64,000 nt of DNA from CAIMUS01 sp963708455 (lineage in GTDB: Bacteria > Pseudomonadota > Gammaproteobacteria > Competibacterales > Competibacteraceae): contig CAVPSQ010000003.1 of NCBI GenBank assembly GCA_963708455.1, positions 1 to 64,000 on the forward strand. The letters are read 5' to 3'. The notes under the pieces were generated by a model that was given only the letters and a program-made list of their open reading frames with translations, did no database searches and was not told the DNA's origin. A program made the translations under genes and the position numbers. Below, piece after piece: positions 1 to 8,486 of the stretch. The stretch's first letter is position 1. Each line of letters begins with the position of its first letter.

Positions 1-808
1 CGTCTCGCAAGACTCGATGCTAACAAAAAACCAGTTATCCGCAAGGTGACGCTGGAGTCGGTCAGCGGCATGGCACCCAAGTGCAAGCTCGTGAGTCTCA
101 AGGTGCTCGATGAGTTTGGCCAGGGGAAAGCGAGCAACGTGATCGCGGCGATCGCGCACGTGCAATCGCTCAACGGCCACGGGCGCGACCTTAAGATTCA
201 CGGCGTCAATCTCAGTCTCGGTCATCCGTTCGATCCCAAGTGGTTCGCCTGCGGCCACAGCCCGCTGTGCGTCGAGGTCAACCGCCTGGTCAAATCCGGC
301 GTCGTCGTCGTGGTCGCCGCGGGCAACACAGGCTACGGCAGCCTGCAAACCAAGGAAGGCACCAGCGACGCTTGCCTCGACCTGACCATTAACGACCCTG
401 GGAATGCCGAATGCGCGATCACCGTCGGCTCCACCCACCGCGACATGCCGCACATGTATGGGGTCTCCTACTTCTCTTCGAAAGGCCCGACCGGCGACGG
501 CCGCTACAAGCCCGACCTGCTCGCGCCCGGCGAAAAAATCATCTCCTGCGCCGCGGCGAACAGCAAGCTGGTCGCGACAAGGAACCGACAGCGACGAATG
601 CTCCTACTTTGAAAACAGCGGCACCAGCATGGCCGCGCCGCACGTCAGCGGCGCGATCGCTGCGTTCCTCTCCATTCGCGGCGAATTCAAAGGAGAAGCC
701 GAGAAGGTCAAACAAATCTTCACCTCCACGGCGACCGACCTTGGCCGCGACCGCTATTTCCAGGGCGCAGGGCTAGTGGACCTCATGCGCGCCATTCAAT
801 CCGTCTGA
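1..808 (+). CDS. Subtilisin-like (S8) serine peptidase, 3' part, frameshifted
   Basis: The frame is open from base 1, so the gene begins before the window. The visible part holds the oxyanion-hole Asn in VVAAGNTG (about nt 313) and, after a frame change near nt 575–590, the catalytic Ser motif GTSMAAPHVSG (about nt 622–654). The Asp and His motifs must lie upstream. The two frames join smoothly into one S8 C-terminal domain that ends at the TGA at 806–808, so a single indel is the simplest explanation. Whether it is a real mutation or a sequencing error cannot be told here. The start of the frameshifted hydrolase gene lies 33 nt downstream on the same strand, so the two could be cotranscribed. 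Substrate and cellular location are unknown because the N-terminus is missing. Confidence 0.8.
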
Positions 809-841
809 TTTTCCCGATGACCAAAACCCGGAGGCAGACCC

Positions 842-2186
842 ATGAACGACAACATCCAAGGCATTCCCTACAGCACCGCTGAATTTGACAAAGAGGGCAA
901 GCCCCGATCCCAGCCGACAGTTCCGGCCGGCACCACCGACCTGATCGTCATCTCCCACGGCTGGAACAACGACCGCCATGACGCCGAGGCAGCTCTACAC
1001 GAAACTCTTCGGGAATTTCGTCGATGTCACGGCCGGCGACCCCGCGATCAAACAACGCAAAATCGCCATCATCGGCGTCATCTGGCCATCCAAGAAATTC
1101 GACGAATTCATGACGCAGCCGACCGCGGGCACCAAAGTCGCCGGCGGCGCCGCGTCGGTCGGTGAAGCCGTGGACACCGCCGCCTCGGAGGAGGCCATGC
1201 ATGCCGCGATCGACCTCGCCGCACCGCTCTTTGATGATGCCGGCGACAACGAGCGCATCGGCTATGCTGCGCAAGCTCGTCTCGAAGCTCGACGGCAACA
1301 CGCAGGCACAACAGGAGTTTGTAGAACGCTCCGCGCCCTGCTCGACCCAGACGGCTCGAAAACGGGCGAGCAGATGCGAAGAGGACGCCTCTGACGTCTT
1401 CTTCCGGGCCCCGGCTGATAGTGTCTTCGAAAGTGCTGCCAAAGCGCCCGACCCCGTACGCTGTCGCCCCCACCGCGGACAACACCGGCCCGGTGGATGC
1501 CGAGGGCCGCGCCGCCGGTATCGTCGGCGATCTCGTTTTCCAGGTGCTGCCACTGCCGTCGCCAACTTGCTCAATCTCACCACCTATTTTGAGATGAAGC
1601 AGCGTGCCGGCACCGTCGGCAAAAATGGCGTCGCACCGCTGATCGACAAGTTCGCGGATCAAGTCGAGCGGATCCATCTCGTCGGACATAGCTTCGGCGG
1701 GCGCTTGGTCACGGCTGCGGCTGCCAATTCCACGACGAACAAGCTTCACAGCTTGGCACTCTTGCAGGCCGCTTTCTCACACAATGGCTTCTCGCAGAAG
1801 CAGAAGCGGCTTTTTCCGGAGCGTCGTGAAGAACAAGCGCGTCACCGGCCCGATCCTGATCACGCACACCAAGAACGACACCGCGGTCGGCATGGCCTAT
1901 CCGGCCGCGTCGCGCATCAGCCGCGACAACGCCTCCGGCTTTGGCGACGCCGATGACGAGTTCGGCGGTATTGGCAGCAACGGCGCGCAGCAGATGGAAC
2001 GAGGGCGAAATCTTCGCCGAAACCAAAGAGTTGCTGCCGACCGGTCAGCCCTACCAGTGGCAGCAGGGCAAGTTTCACAACCTCGAGAGCAGCAAATTCA
2101 TTGTTGATCCGAAAGGCGGCGACGCGCATGGCTGGGTGTTCGTCCCCCAAGTCGCCTGGGCGATCAGCCGCGCCATCGTGTCGTAG
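842..2186 (+). pseudogene. Alpha/beta hydrolase (lipase-like), multiply frameshifted
   Basis: The N-terminus (MNDNIQGIPYS) leads to a beta-strand/oxyanion signature LIVISHGWNND. A nucleophile-elbow motif GHSFGG follows near nt 1683–1700, and a later strand GPILITHTKNDT (about nt 1850) would carry the acid residue. These belong to an alpha/beta hydrolase fold of roughly 440 residues. The pieces lie in different frames: changes are needed near nt 990, 1265, 1325, 1370, 1450, 1560, 1800 and 1990. Each fragment is well conserved in codon structure. This suggests either very recent decay or a stretch of poor sequence quality. The last fragment ends with a TAG at 2184–2186. Substrate is unknown. 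It follows the S8 peptidase gene closely. Confidence 0.65.
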
Positions 2187-2269
2187 CACGCGGGACAGAT
2201 AAAGAGAGATCGCGGGAAACAGGGAAGAGCGGTCAGACTGGTATTAACTATAAGCCCATGGCACGGACT

Positions 2270-2331
2270 GCCTAATTTCACGGTTCAGCGGACGGCGCAA
2301 AAAGACGCGCCGCCGCTGACCTTGGACGTTA
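2270..2331 (+). other. attC recombination site (integron), interrupted by a group II intron
   Basis: An outer box GCCTAAT (2270–2276) is followed by an imperfect palindrome. The left arm, about GGTTCAGCGGACGGCGC, pairs with the right arm GCGCCGCCGCTGACC except for two unpaired bases on one side. Such extrahelical bases are a hallmark of attC hairpins. The right end reads GTTA at 2328–2331 and is then broken by the intron. The first bases after the intron are GGC (3095–3097), so removing the intron recreates GTTAGGC, a perfect match to the core consensus GTTRRRY. The site orientation agrees with plus-strand cassette genes. Confidence 0.75.
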
Positions 2332-3094
2332 GTGCGTCAAGCGAAGCTTGACGCTTCTGGCGGGGTGAAAGTCCCCGTCGGGTAAGGGCTAACCACCCAC
2401 CCGTATCGAGTCTTGCGCCTCTGGCGGAGCGGAAGCGGCGGAAAGGAATCGGCGGCCTCAAGCGAACAAAAGAGGTGAAGCGTAGACAGAGCAACCGATA
2501 GGCCAGAGGGGTGTCCGCACCACTCTGAAGCGATTCCAGCCTCGTCAAAAGCAATCAAGCAGGTGGCGACGTTGTTAACGTGACGGAAGCCCACACGAAG
2601 GCGTCGGTAGGGTGAGAGGCGCCGAGGGCCTGCCGGGGTCCGAGCGCCTGGCATGTCGGCAGAGAAGCGTCAGGAACTTGAGAGGCCTCATGGGTTCCTG
2701 AAAAGACCAACGGTATACGGTTATTGAGACACTGAAGGGGAAACCCGGAAACGGAATTAGACCGGAACCGGAATGGCTTTTATGCAGGTAAGTTATGCCA
2801 ACTGAAAGAAGGCGGACTGAAAACTTATGGGGAGTCAGACTGACTCATAGTACTCGGAGCGCGGGAAAGCCGCGTACAGGGGGAAGGGGTCAGCAAAGTG
2901 ATGTAGCCCGCAAAGGAAACACGTACCGGACTTGTCGAGCCGGAGATACGATGCCAACCTCACTGCGGGGAATAACGAAGCGACCGCGCAAGTGGTCGAG
3001 TGCGAAGTGAATCACTTTGAAGAGCCCGGTGCGGTAATTCCGCACGCCGGGATCCGCGAGGGGGCAGTCGGGTAACCGGCTGTCCTACCTCGAT
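2332..3094 (+). mobile_element. Group II intron without a reverse transcriptase ORF, inserted in attC
   Basis: The 5' end is GTGCG (2332), the group II consensus, followed by the GGTGAAAGTCCCC element typical of domain I. Near the 3' end, 3022–3053 folds as domain V (GAGCCCGGTGCGG, TAAT loop, CCGCACGCCGGG). Domain VI follows (about 3058–3090), with arms GGGCAGTCGG and CCGGCTGTCC and an unpaired A at 3087. That A lies 7 nt before the proposed end CGAT (3094), the usual branch-point distance. The element is only 763 nt and has no reverse transcriptase, so domain IV is empty or deleted and mobility would need a maturase in trans. Insertion in attC is the habit of class C-attC introns. Confidence 0.8.
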
Positions 3095-3137
3095 GGCGCC
3101 GGGTCCAATAAGTCTTCCATAATTTCCGAGGCTTCGG

Positions 3138-3785
3138 GTGTCCACTACTCCGTCAGCGGCAGAAATCCTTAGATTTGCCAATTGGTTCTGCGGCGACCGC
3201 ATCACAACTTTCCGAAAGGACATGAGCATTTGCATGACTCCAAATAAAGATAGGAGCCACGCCTATATGCCGGCAGTTATGGGGTGCGCGAGCTTCATTG
3301 AACTATTTGCCGGCTTGTATGCTGGAAACATCGAAGAATCAGTAGGAATTAAAAACATCCTCACGTTTACCAACATATTTTTGGATAATCTCGAATTCAC
3401 AGAAGAGCGGATTTGTCTGTTCTTTGCTATGTTTCGGCACAAAGTGGCTCATGTGAGCAAGCCATATAGTGTTTTTGATTCTCACGATGTCCGCAAAAAT
3501 AATCCGCTAAAGAGCTATCCGCAGCGGCGTTTTACGTGGAAGATAACCGCCACCTTCGGGAAGCCCGCAATCCAAATTATTACTAAGGCGGGGGACATAA
3601 AAAGAACCAGGCGGCCGTCTTGGAAAACAGCGCCATATTCGCACGTTTGCCAAATCAACTTAAAACGTTTGATTCGGAAACTACCGGAAGCGATTTCCGG
3701 ACAACACGGATACCTGGCGGAGCTTTCCGCCGACCAAAATGTAAGGAACAACTTTGTAAAATGCATGGATTTATTCTACCCATAG
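3138..3785 (+). CDS. Hypothetical protein, probable integron cassette gene
   Basis: A 215-residue ORF starts with GTG (an internal ATG at 3222 is the alternative) immediately after the intron and restored attC core. I recognise no family. The protein has a hydrophobic stretch with MPAVMGCASFIELFAGLYAG, then a basic C-terminal half. The segment FRHKVAHVSKPY resembles the R-x-x-x-x-H region seen in some HEPN or Abi-like proteins, but this is weak. A+T content is higher than in the housekeeping genes, as expected of cassette DNA. A degenerate attC-like start follows its stop codon, which supports its being a cassette. Function unknown. Confidence 0.55.
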   Translation: MSTTPSAAEILRFANWFCGDRITTFRKDMSICMTPNKDRSHAYMPAVMGCASFIELFAGLYAGNIEESVGIKNILTFTNIFLDNLEFTEERICLFFAMFRHKVAHVSKPYSVFDSHDVRKNNPLKSYPQRRFTWKITATFGKPAIQIITKAGDIKRTRRPSWKTAPYSHVCQINLKRLIRKLPEAISGQHGYLAELSADQNVRNNFVKCMDLFYP

Positions 3786-3787
3786 CC

Positions 3788-3850
3788 GCGCATAACAAAG
3801 CGCTGGTTCTGACCGTCACTCCGCTGGAGAAAGAGCGCTGGAGAAATAGG
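3788..3850 (+). other. Possible degenerate attC half-site
   Basis: GCATAACAAAGCGCTGG follows the stop of the preceding ORF by a few bases, as the 5' half of an attC would. The following bases (CTGACCGTCACTCCGC) resemble cassette attC sequences, but no matching GTTRRRY end is present. The site runs into a dispersed AATAGGGGACAGACC repeat, which appears to have replaced it. Weak call made from position and partial motif. Confidence 0.35.
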
Positions 3851-3866
3851 GGACAGACCACGTTTT
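3844..3866 (+). repeat. Dispersed repeat AATAGGGGACAGACCACG, copy 1
   Basis: The core AAATAGGGGACAGACCACG occurs again at 4331–4349 and 57689–57707, always on the plus strand and always in gene-poor, rearranged DNA. Similar GGGGACAGACC/GGGTCAGACC sequences accompany IS200-like (REP-associated) transposases in other proteobacteria; no such transposase is visible here. Confidence 0.6.
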
Positions 3867-4051
3867 ATCGTCTATAGTGGCTATGTATTGTAGTCTGGGG
3901 GGAAAAAGAGGCCAGGCGCGATTTATTCCGATAGCCCTAACAAAAGCATGCAGCCGACGTGCTACACGCGCGGCTGCTACCGGTCGCTAGCCGGAACCGT
4001 CGCTGTCTTGGGTTTCTTGAGAAGCGACTTTATGATGGTTATACTTTCGGT

Positions 4052-4291
4052 ATGAAAACAGCTATCTCACTGCCTGACGACGTCTTTCTTGCTGCGGAGC
4101 GGCAAGCGAAGTGGATGCGGAAATCCCGCAGCCAGCTCTATGCCGAAGCCCTGACCGAATACCTCTCACGACATGCACCGGATGGGGTTACAGAGGCTAT
4201 GAATAGAGTTATCGAACAACTCGGTGAATCTCAGCCCGATCCATTTCTGACGAGTTCGGCGCGGCGAGTGTTCGAGTGCTCCGAGTGGTAG
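4052..4291 (+). CDS. Ribbon-helix-helix (CopG/ChpI-like) antitoxin
   Basis: A 79-residue protein beginning MKTAISLPDDVFLAAERQ, the N-terminal strand and first helix of the RHH fold that binds DNA as a dimer. The rest (RKSRSQLYAEALTEYLSRH) fits the second helix. ATG 4052 is chosen because the motif begins exactly there, and a TATACT-like box lies just upstream (4039–4044). Such antitoxins repress their own operon and neutralise a PemK/MazF RNase. Here the toxin reading frame begins at the overlapping GTG 4285 but is cut off after about 12 codons, so the antitoxin is an orphan. It lies in the cassette stretch between two attC sites. Confidence 0.75.
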   Translation: MKTAISLPDDVFLAAERQAKWMRKSRSQLYAEALTEYLSRHAPDGVTEAMNRVIEQLGESQPDPFLTSSARRVFECSEW

Positions 4292-4320
4292 AGGTCAGGC
4301 AGGGGGAGATTTGGCGGGGA
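4285..4320 (+). pseudogene. N-terminal remnant of a PemK/MazF-type toxin
   Basis: Starting at a GTG that overlaps the antitoxin stop codon, the frame reads VVEVRQGEIWRG. This is the first strand of PemK/MazF endoribonucleases (typical start VxRGEIWW). Homology stops at about 4320, where the dispersed AATAGGGGACAGACC repeat begins. The body of the toxin, including all catalytic residues, is gone. Confidence 0.55.
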
Positions 4321-4330
4321 AATAGCGGGG

Positions 4331-4350
4331 AAATAGGGGACAGACCACGA
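4331..4350 (+). repeat. Dispersed repeat AATAGGGGACAGACCACG, copy 2
   Basis: Same core as the copies at 3844 and 57689. It sits exactly where the PemK-like toxin frame loses homology, so it marks a rearrangement junction. Confidence 0.6.
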
Positions 4351-4387
4351 TTTTCTCGCTTGCAGCCTGCACGCAAGCGAGTACAAC

Positions 4388-4466
4388 CGGAGAACTGGAT
4401 GCGAGAAAACTGTGCATGTCCGGGTCCGTACGGAGGCGCTGAGTAACTGACGTGCCTACCGCGGAG
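4388..4466 (+). mobile_element. 3' relic of a second group II intron (domains V–VI)
   Basis: Bases 4391–4427 resemble domain V (CTGGATGCGAG, AAAA loop, CTGTGCATGTCCGG). Bases 4428–4460 can fold as domain VI, with AGGCGCTGAG, a TAA loop, CTGACGTGCCT and a bulged A at 4458. The sequence differs from the intron at 2332–3094, so it comes from a different element. No upstream intron domains are present. It lies between the truncated toxin and the PIN gene. The call rests on motif resemblance and manual pairing only. Confidence 0.5.
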
Positions 4467-4502
4467 GCATTCCGCTTCAGCCATTGCAACTACACCGAGT
4501 CT

Positions 4503-4958
4503 ATGAAGGTTTACGCTGATACATCCGTATTCGGAGGAGTGTTCGATGAAAAATTCGCCCAAGATAGCCGGCAATTTTTCGAAGATATCCTGGCTGGCAA
4601 GTTCACTCTTGTTGTTTCTGCCCTGATTGAGGAAGAGATCGAGTCCGCACCTGAATTTGTGAGAGATCATTTCAAGCGGTTCGCTGCTTCATCTGAGCTT
4701 GCAGAGATTAGTCCGGCAGTTCTGCATCTTAGAGATGCCTATCTTATTGCAGACATTGTCACACCTAAATCTATAGATGATGCAACGCATGTAGCTATTG
4801 CTACCATTTCGCAATGCGAAATCATCATAAGTTGGAATTTCAAACACATCGTGCATTTCCAAAAAATTCCAAAATATAATGCGATAAATGCATTGCATGG
4901 ATACCGTTCGATCAACATCTACTCGCCAGCGGAGGTAATTAGCTATGACGAATCCTGA
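4503..4958 (+). CDS. PIN-domain protein (VapC-like toxin)
   Basis: Translation from ATG 4503 gives 151 residues starting MKVYADTSVFGG, the first acidic motif of PIN RNases. Further acidic residues follow in EEEIESAPE and in KSIDDATHVAIA, then ISWNFKHIVHF, a common PIN C-terminal pattern. The upstream GTG at 4452 is possible but would precede the usual N-terminus. The next small gene starts within it (ATG 4945, 14-nt overlap), so the two are translationally coupled. The pair is likely an integron cassette, since an attC begins at the end of the second gene. Predicted action is cleavage of RNA when unopposed. Confidence 0.75.
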   Translation: MKVYADTSVFGGVFDEKFAQDSRQFFEDILAGKFTLVVSALIEEEIESAPEFVRDHFKRFAASSELAEISPAVLHLRDAYLIADIVTPKSIDDATHVAIATISQCEIIISWNFKHIVHFQKIPKYNAINALHGYRSINIYSPAEVISYDES

Positions 4959-5124
4959 ACCCAAATGCATTCAATGGAAACGACAAGGCGCAGAAAGGGT
5001 TGCCGCCCAGACCGCCAATATGTCGCGTGAGCAGGAACTTGAATTCTGGCGCAAAAAAACCGAGCAACTTCGCGCGCGCCAAGTTCAGCAACGTCAAGCG
5101 GATATTTTGGCGTTGAATGCCTAA
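4945..5124 (+). CDS. Small protein (59 aa) coupled to the PIN gene, possible antitoxin partner
   Basis: ATG 4945 is preceded by GGAGGT (4931–4936), a strong ribosome binding site. The product is hydrophilic and rich in Gln, Arg and Glu (SREQELEFWRKKTEQLRARQ), probably helical. It overlaps the PIN toxin gene by 14 nt, and its TAA stop lies inside the attC box GCCTAAC. A small coupled ORF after a PIN gene is a recurrent arrangement and could supply the antitoxin, but no known antitoxin fold is recognisable. Confidence 0.6.
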   Translation: MTNPEPKCIQWKRQGAERVAAQTANMSREQELEFWRKKTEQLRARQVQQRQADILALNA

Positions 5125-5179
5125 CAAATCGCTCCAGCCGATGCCGCTGACGCGGCGCGGCTGAGCTTCACTGTTAGAA
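5119..5179 (+). other. attC recombination site (integron cassette end)
   Basis: The site runs from GCCTAAC (5119–5125) to GTTAGAA (5173–5179). Internal arms CAGCCG-AT-GCCGC and GCGGC-G-CGGCTG flank a TGAC loop, with extra unpaired bases on one arm, the expected attC structure. It overlaps the stop codon of the preceding gene, as cassette attC sites often do, and has the same orientation as the interrupted attC at 2270. No integron integrase or attI is visible in the window. Confidence 0.75.
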
Positions 5180-5292
5180 GCCAATGAGACGAGGGGAGCT
5201 CGACGCGAATAATGTGTCTTTGCTCACCTGCCTGTCATCAGGTATCGTTATCCACCAACCCATTCGGGAACCCGCCATAATTCTGTTAACCA

Positions 5293-7445
5293 ATGCTTGA
5301 TCTTTTCGCCACCACCCCCAAGGGCATCGAACCCCTGCTGGCCCGGGAATTACAGGACCTGAACGCGGCGGCGGTACAGATCCAACGGGGCGGCGTCGCG
5401 TTCCAGGGAACGCTCGCCACGGCCTATCGGGCTTGTCTATGGTCGCGTACCGCCAACCGGATTCTGCTGCCGCTGGCCGTTTTCCCGGCCGCTGCCCCGA
5501 CCCGCTGTACCGGGGGGTCTACGCTATTGCCTGGGAAGAGCATTTGGCGCCTGACGGCACGCTGGTGGTGGATTTCACCAGCAGCGGTTCACACATCACC
5601 CATACCCAGTTCGGCGCGCAGAAAGTCAAGGACGCCGTCGTGGACCGCCTGCGCGAACGTTATGGCTGCCGTCCGTCGGTGGCGCGCGAACGTCCGGATG
5701 TGCGTATCAACTGCCATCTGCACGACGACCAGGCCACAATCTATGTGGACCTGTCCGGCGACAGCTTGCACCGGCGCGGCTACCGGGAGGCTACGGTGAT
5801 TGCGCCGCTCAAGGAAAATCTGGCAGCCGCTCTGCTGCTCAAAGCCGACTGGCCGGCCATCGCCGCGGCAGGCGGTGCTCTGCTCGATCCCTTGTGTGGT
5901 TCCGGCACCCTCCCTATCGAGGCTGCTCTGCTGGCCGCCGACTGCGCGCCGGGACTGGGGCGGGAGTACTGGGGTTTTCTGCGCTGGCGTGGCCACGCCC
6001 CGGCCCTGTGGCGAGAGCTGCTGGATGAAGCCAGGCAACGGCGGGAACAGGGTCTGCCTGGGGTTCCGCCGATTTACGGCTACGACCGCGATCCCCGCGC
6101 CGTGCGCAGCGCGCTCGCCAATGCCGGCCGCGCCGGGGTGCAGAGCCTGATTGCTTTCGGCTGTCGGGAATTGGGCGACGCCGGACCGCCGCCGGGCGTC
6201 GCGCCGGGTCTGGTGATCGTCAATCCGCCCTACGGCGAGCGGTTGGGCGACGCGGATGAAATGGAGGCGCTGTACGCCCGGCTGGGCGATTGGCTTAAAA
6301 CCCATTGTCAGGGCTGGCAGGCGGCGGTGTTTACCGGCGACCCCGAACTCGGCAAACGCATGGGTCTGCGGGCGCGCAAGGTGAACGCCTTCTACAACGG
6401 TGCTTTGCCCTGCAAACTGCTCGGCTTTGCGGTGGAGCCAGCCTATTTCGTGGACCGGGAAAGAGCCGACGCCCGCGCTCGTGAAACGGCGCTGCACGCA
6501 GCTTTGGAGGGCGGCGCAGACATGTTCGCCAACCGGTTGCGCAAGAACTTGCAGCGCCTGGGCCGCTGGGCGCGGCGGGAAGGGATCGGGTGCTATCGGC
6601 TGTACGACGCCGATATTCCGGAATATGCGGTAGCGATAGATCTATACGAGCAATGGGTGCATATACAGGAATATGAAGCGCCCGCTACAGTAGACTCCGA
6701 CAAAGCCCGTCAGCGTCTGGAACAGGTGCTGGCAGTGGTTCCAGCCGTGCTGGACACGCCCGCCAAGCAGGTTTTTCTCAAGATTCGCCGCCGACAGCGG
6801 GGCGCCGATCAGTATCGGCAACAAGACTCTCAAGCGCGCTTTCACGAAGTCCACGAGGGTCCCTGCCGGTTGCTGGTGAATTGCAGCGATTACCTGGATA
6901 CCGGGCTGTTTCTGGATCATCGCCTGACCCGGAAACTGATCGGCGAACTGGCTGATGGCAAGCGGTTTCTGAACCTGTTCGGCTACACCGGCGTGGCGAC
7001 GGTTTATGCCGCGCTGGGCGGGGCGCAATCCACCACCACGGTGGAGTTGTCGCCGACCTATCTGCAATGGGCGCAGCGCAATCTCAAGTTGAACGGTAGC
7101 CACGATGGGCGGCATCGACTGATCCAGGCCGATTGCCTGCACTGGCTGGACGGCTGCCGGGAACAGTTCGATCTGATTTTTCTCGATCCGCCCACGTTTT
7201 CCAATTCCAAGAGAATGCAGCAGACCTTCGATGTGCAGCGGGATCATGTCGGGCTGATCCGCCAGACCGTGCAGCGGCTGGACCGGGGCGGCGTGCTGAT
7301 TTTTTCCACCAATAACCGCCGCTTCAAGCTGGACCGGCAAGCGCTGGCGGACTTGCGCCTCGAGGACATCACCCGCCAGACTATCCCCAGAGATTTCGAG
7401 CGCAATCCCAGGATTCATCAGTGCTGGCGCATCGAATCTGTATAA
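5293..7445 (+). CDS. rlmL: 23S rRNA (guanine-N2/N7) methyltransferase RlmKL, one frameshift
   Basis: This bifunctional enzyme methylates G2445 (N2) and G2069 (N7) of 23S rRNA in the gammaproteobacterial fused form. The N-terminus MLDLFATTPKGIEPLLARELQ starts at 5293. After about 67 codons the frame changes near nt 5494, then continues to the stop at 7445, giving about 717 residues. A THUMP domain (roughly residues 45–155) precedes the RlmL methylase with its NPPYGERLGD catalytic motif. The C-terminal RlmK domain has FLNLFGYTGVAT for SAM binding and FLDPPTFSNS. The lesion in an otherwise perfect gene points to a missing base in the sequence. prmA follows after 26 nt. Confidence 0.93.
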
Positions 7446-7471
7446 GTATTTGATTTATAATTATAAAACTG

Positions 7472-8356
7472 ATGTCGCACTGGCTGCAACTGACGCTGGA
7501 ATCTGCCCACCACCGCCCGGAACGGCTGGAAGACGCCCTGCTGCAGGCCGGCGCGCTGGCGGTCACCTTGCAGGACGCGGGTGACCGGCCGGTGCTGGAG
7601 CCGTTGCCGGGCGCAACGCCGTTGTGGCCGCAGACGCGGGTCACCGGTCTGTTCAATCCGCACACCGATCTGCAGACGGTGAGGGAAAAGTTGCGGCGGG
7701 CCTTGGGCACGGTGAATTTGCCTCACTGCCATAGCGCATCGCTGCCGGACAGGGATTGGGTGCGGGCCTGGCTGGATGATTTCCATCCCTTGCGTTTCGG
7801 GCGGCGGCTGTGGGTTTGCCCGACCGGGCAGACCCCGCCGGATCAAGCCGCCGTCACGGTCGTGCTGGACCCCGGTCTGGCTTTCGGCACCGGAACCCAT
7901 CCGAGCACGGCGCTGTGCCTGGAGTGGTTGGACGGCGCCGCGCCCGCCGGCAAAACCGTGCTCGACTACGGCTGCGGTTCAGGGATTCTCGCCATCGCCG
8001 CCGCCCGGCTCGGTGCCCGCCGGGTGTGGGCGGTGGATATCGATCCACAAGCGCTGCTGGCTGCCGCCGATAACGCCGCCCGCAACGGCGTGGACGCTGT
8101 TATTGCGGTGGAAAATCCTACTGATCTTGGCGGCTTGACGGCGGATATTCTACTGGCCAATATCCTGGCCGGAACCCTGATCGAACTGGCGCCGCGTATC
8201 ACCCCTCTGCTAAAACCGGGGGGTCAGCTCGTGCTGTCCGGCATCCTGACGGATCAGGCCGCCGCCGTGCAGTCCGCCTATACACCCTGGTTCGAGTTCA
8301 GCCTGTTACGGCAGCGCGAGGACTGGGTGCTGTTACAGGCCGTCCGTCATTGCTGA
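7472..8356 (+). CDS. prmA: Ribosomal protein L11 methyltransferase
   Basis: PrmA trimethylates ribosomal protein L11 in the cytoplasm. The 294-residue ORF matches the family length. The N-terminal substrate-binding domain is followed by FGTGTHPSTALCLEWL and the SAM motif DYGCGSGILAIAAARLGA (about residues 165–182). VDIDPQAL and LLANILAG are further class I methyltransferase motifs. The AT-rich leader between rlmKL and prmA is only 26 nt and contains no terminator, so the two may be cotranscribed. Confidence 0.95.
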   Translation: MSHWLQLTLESAHHRPERLEDALLQAGALAVTLQDAGDRPVLEPLPGATPLWPQTRVTGLFNPHTDLQTVREKLRRALGTVNLPHCHSASLPDRDWVRAWLDDFHPLRFGRRLWVCPTGQTPPDQAAVTVVLDPGLAFGTGTHPSTALCLEWLDGAAPAGKTVLDYGCGSGILAIAAARLGARRVWAVDIDPQALLAAADNAARNGVDAVIAVENPTDLGGLTADILLANILAGTLIELAPRITPLLKPGGQLVLSGILTDQAAAVQSAYTPWFEFSLLRQREDWVLLQAVRHC

Positions 8357-8486
8357 ATTCTCAATACTCATCGGCATCCTGAGCCAGTGCAGCCAACCGC
8401 AAAACCACTCTTGGCGTAGCCCTGTTCACAAGAGTATTATGGTCAGCCCATCGCTCTTCACGCCACCTGGAGGACCAAAACGGGTT

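Noticed and set aside
2795..3010. 71-codon ORF within the intron
   Set aside because: It lies in the group II intron RNA region and shows no reverse transcriptase or maturase motif.
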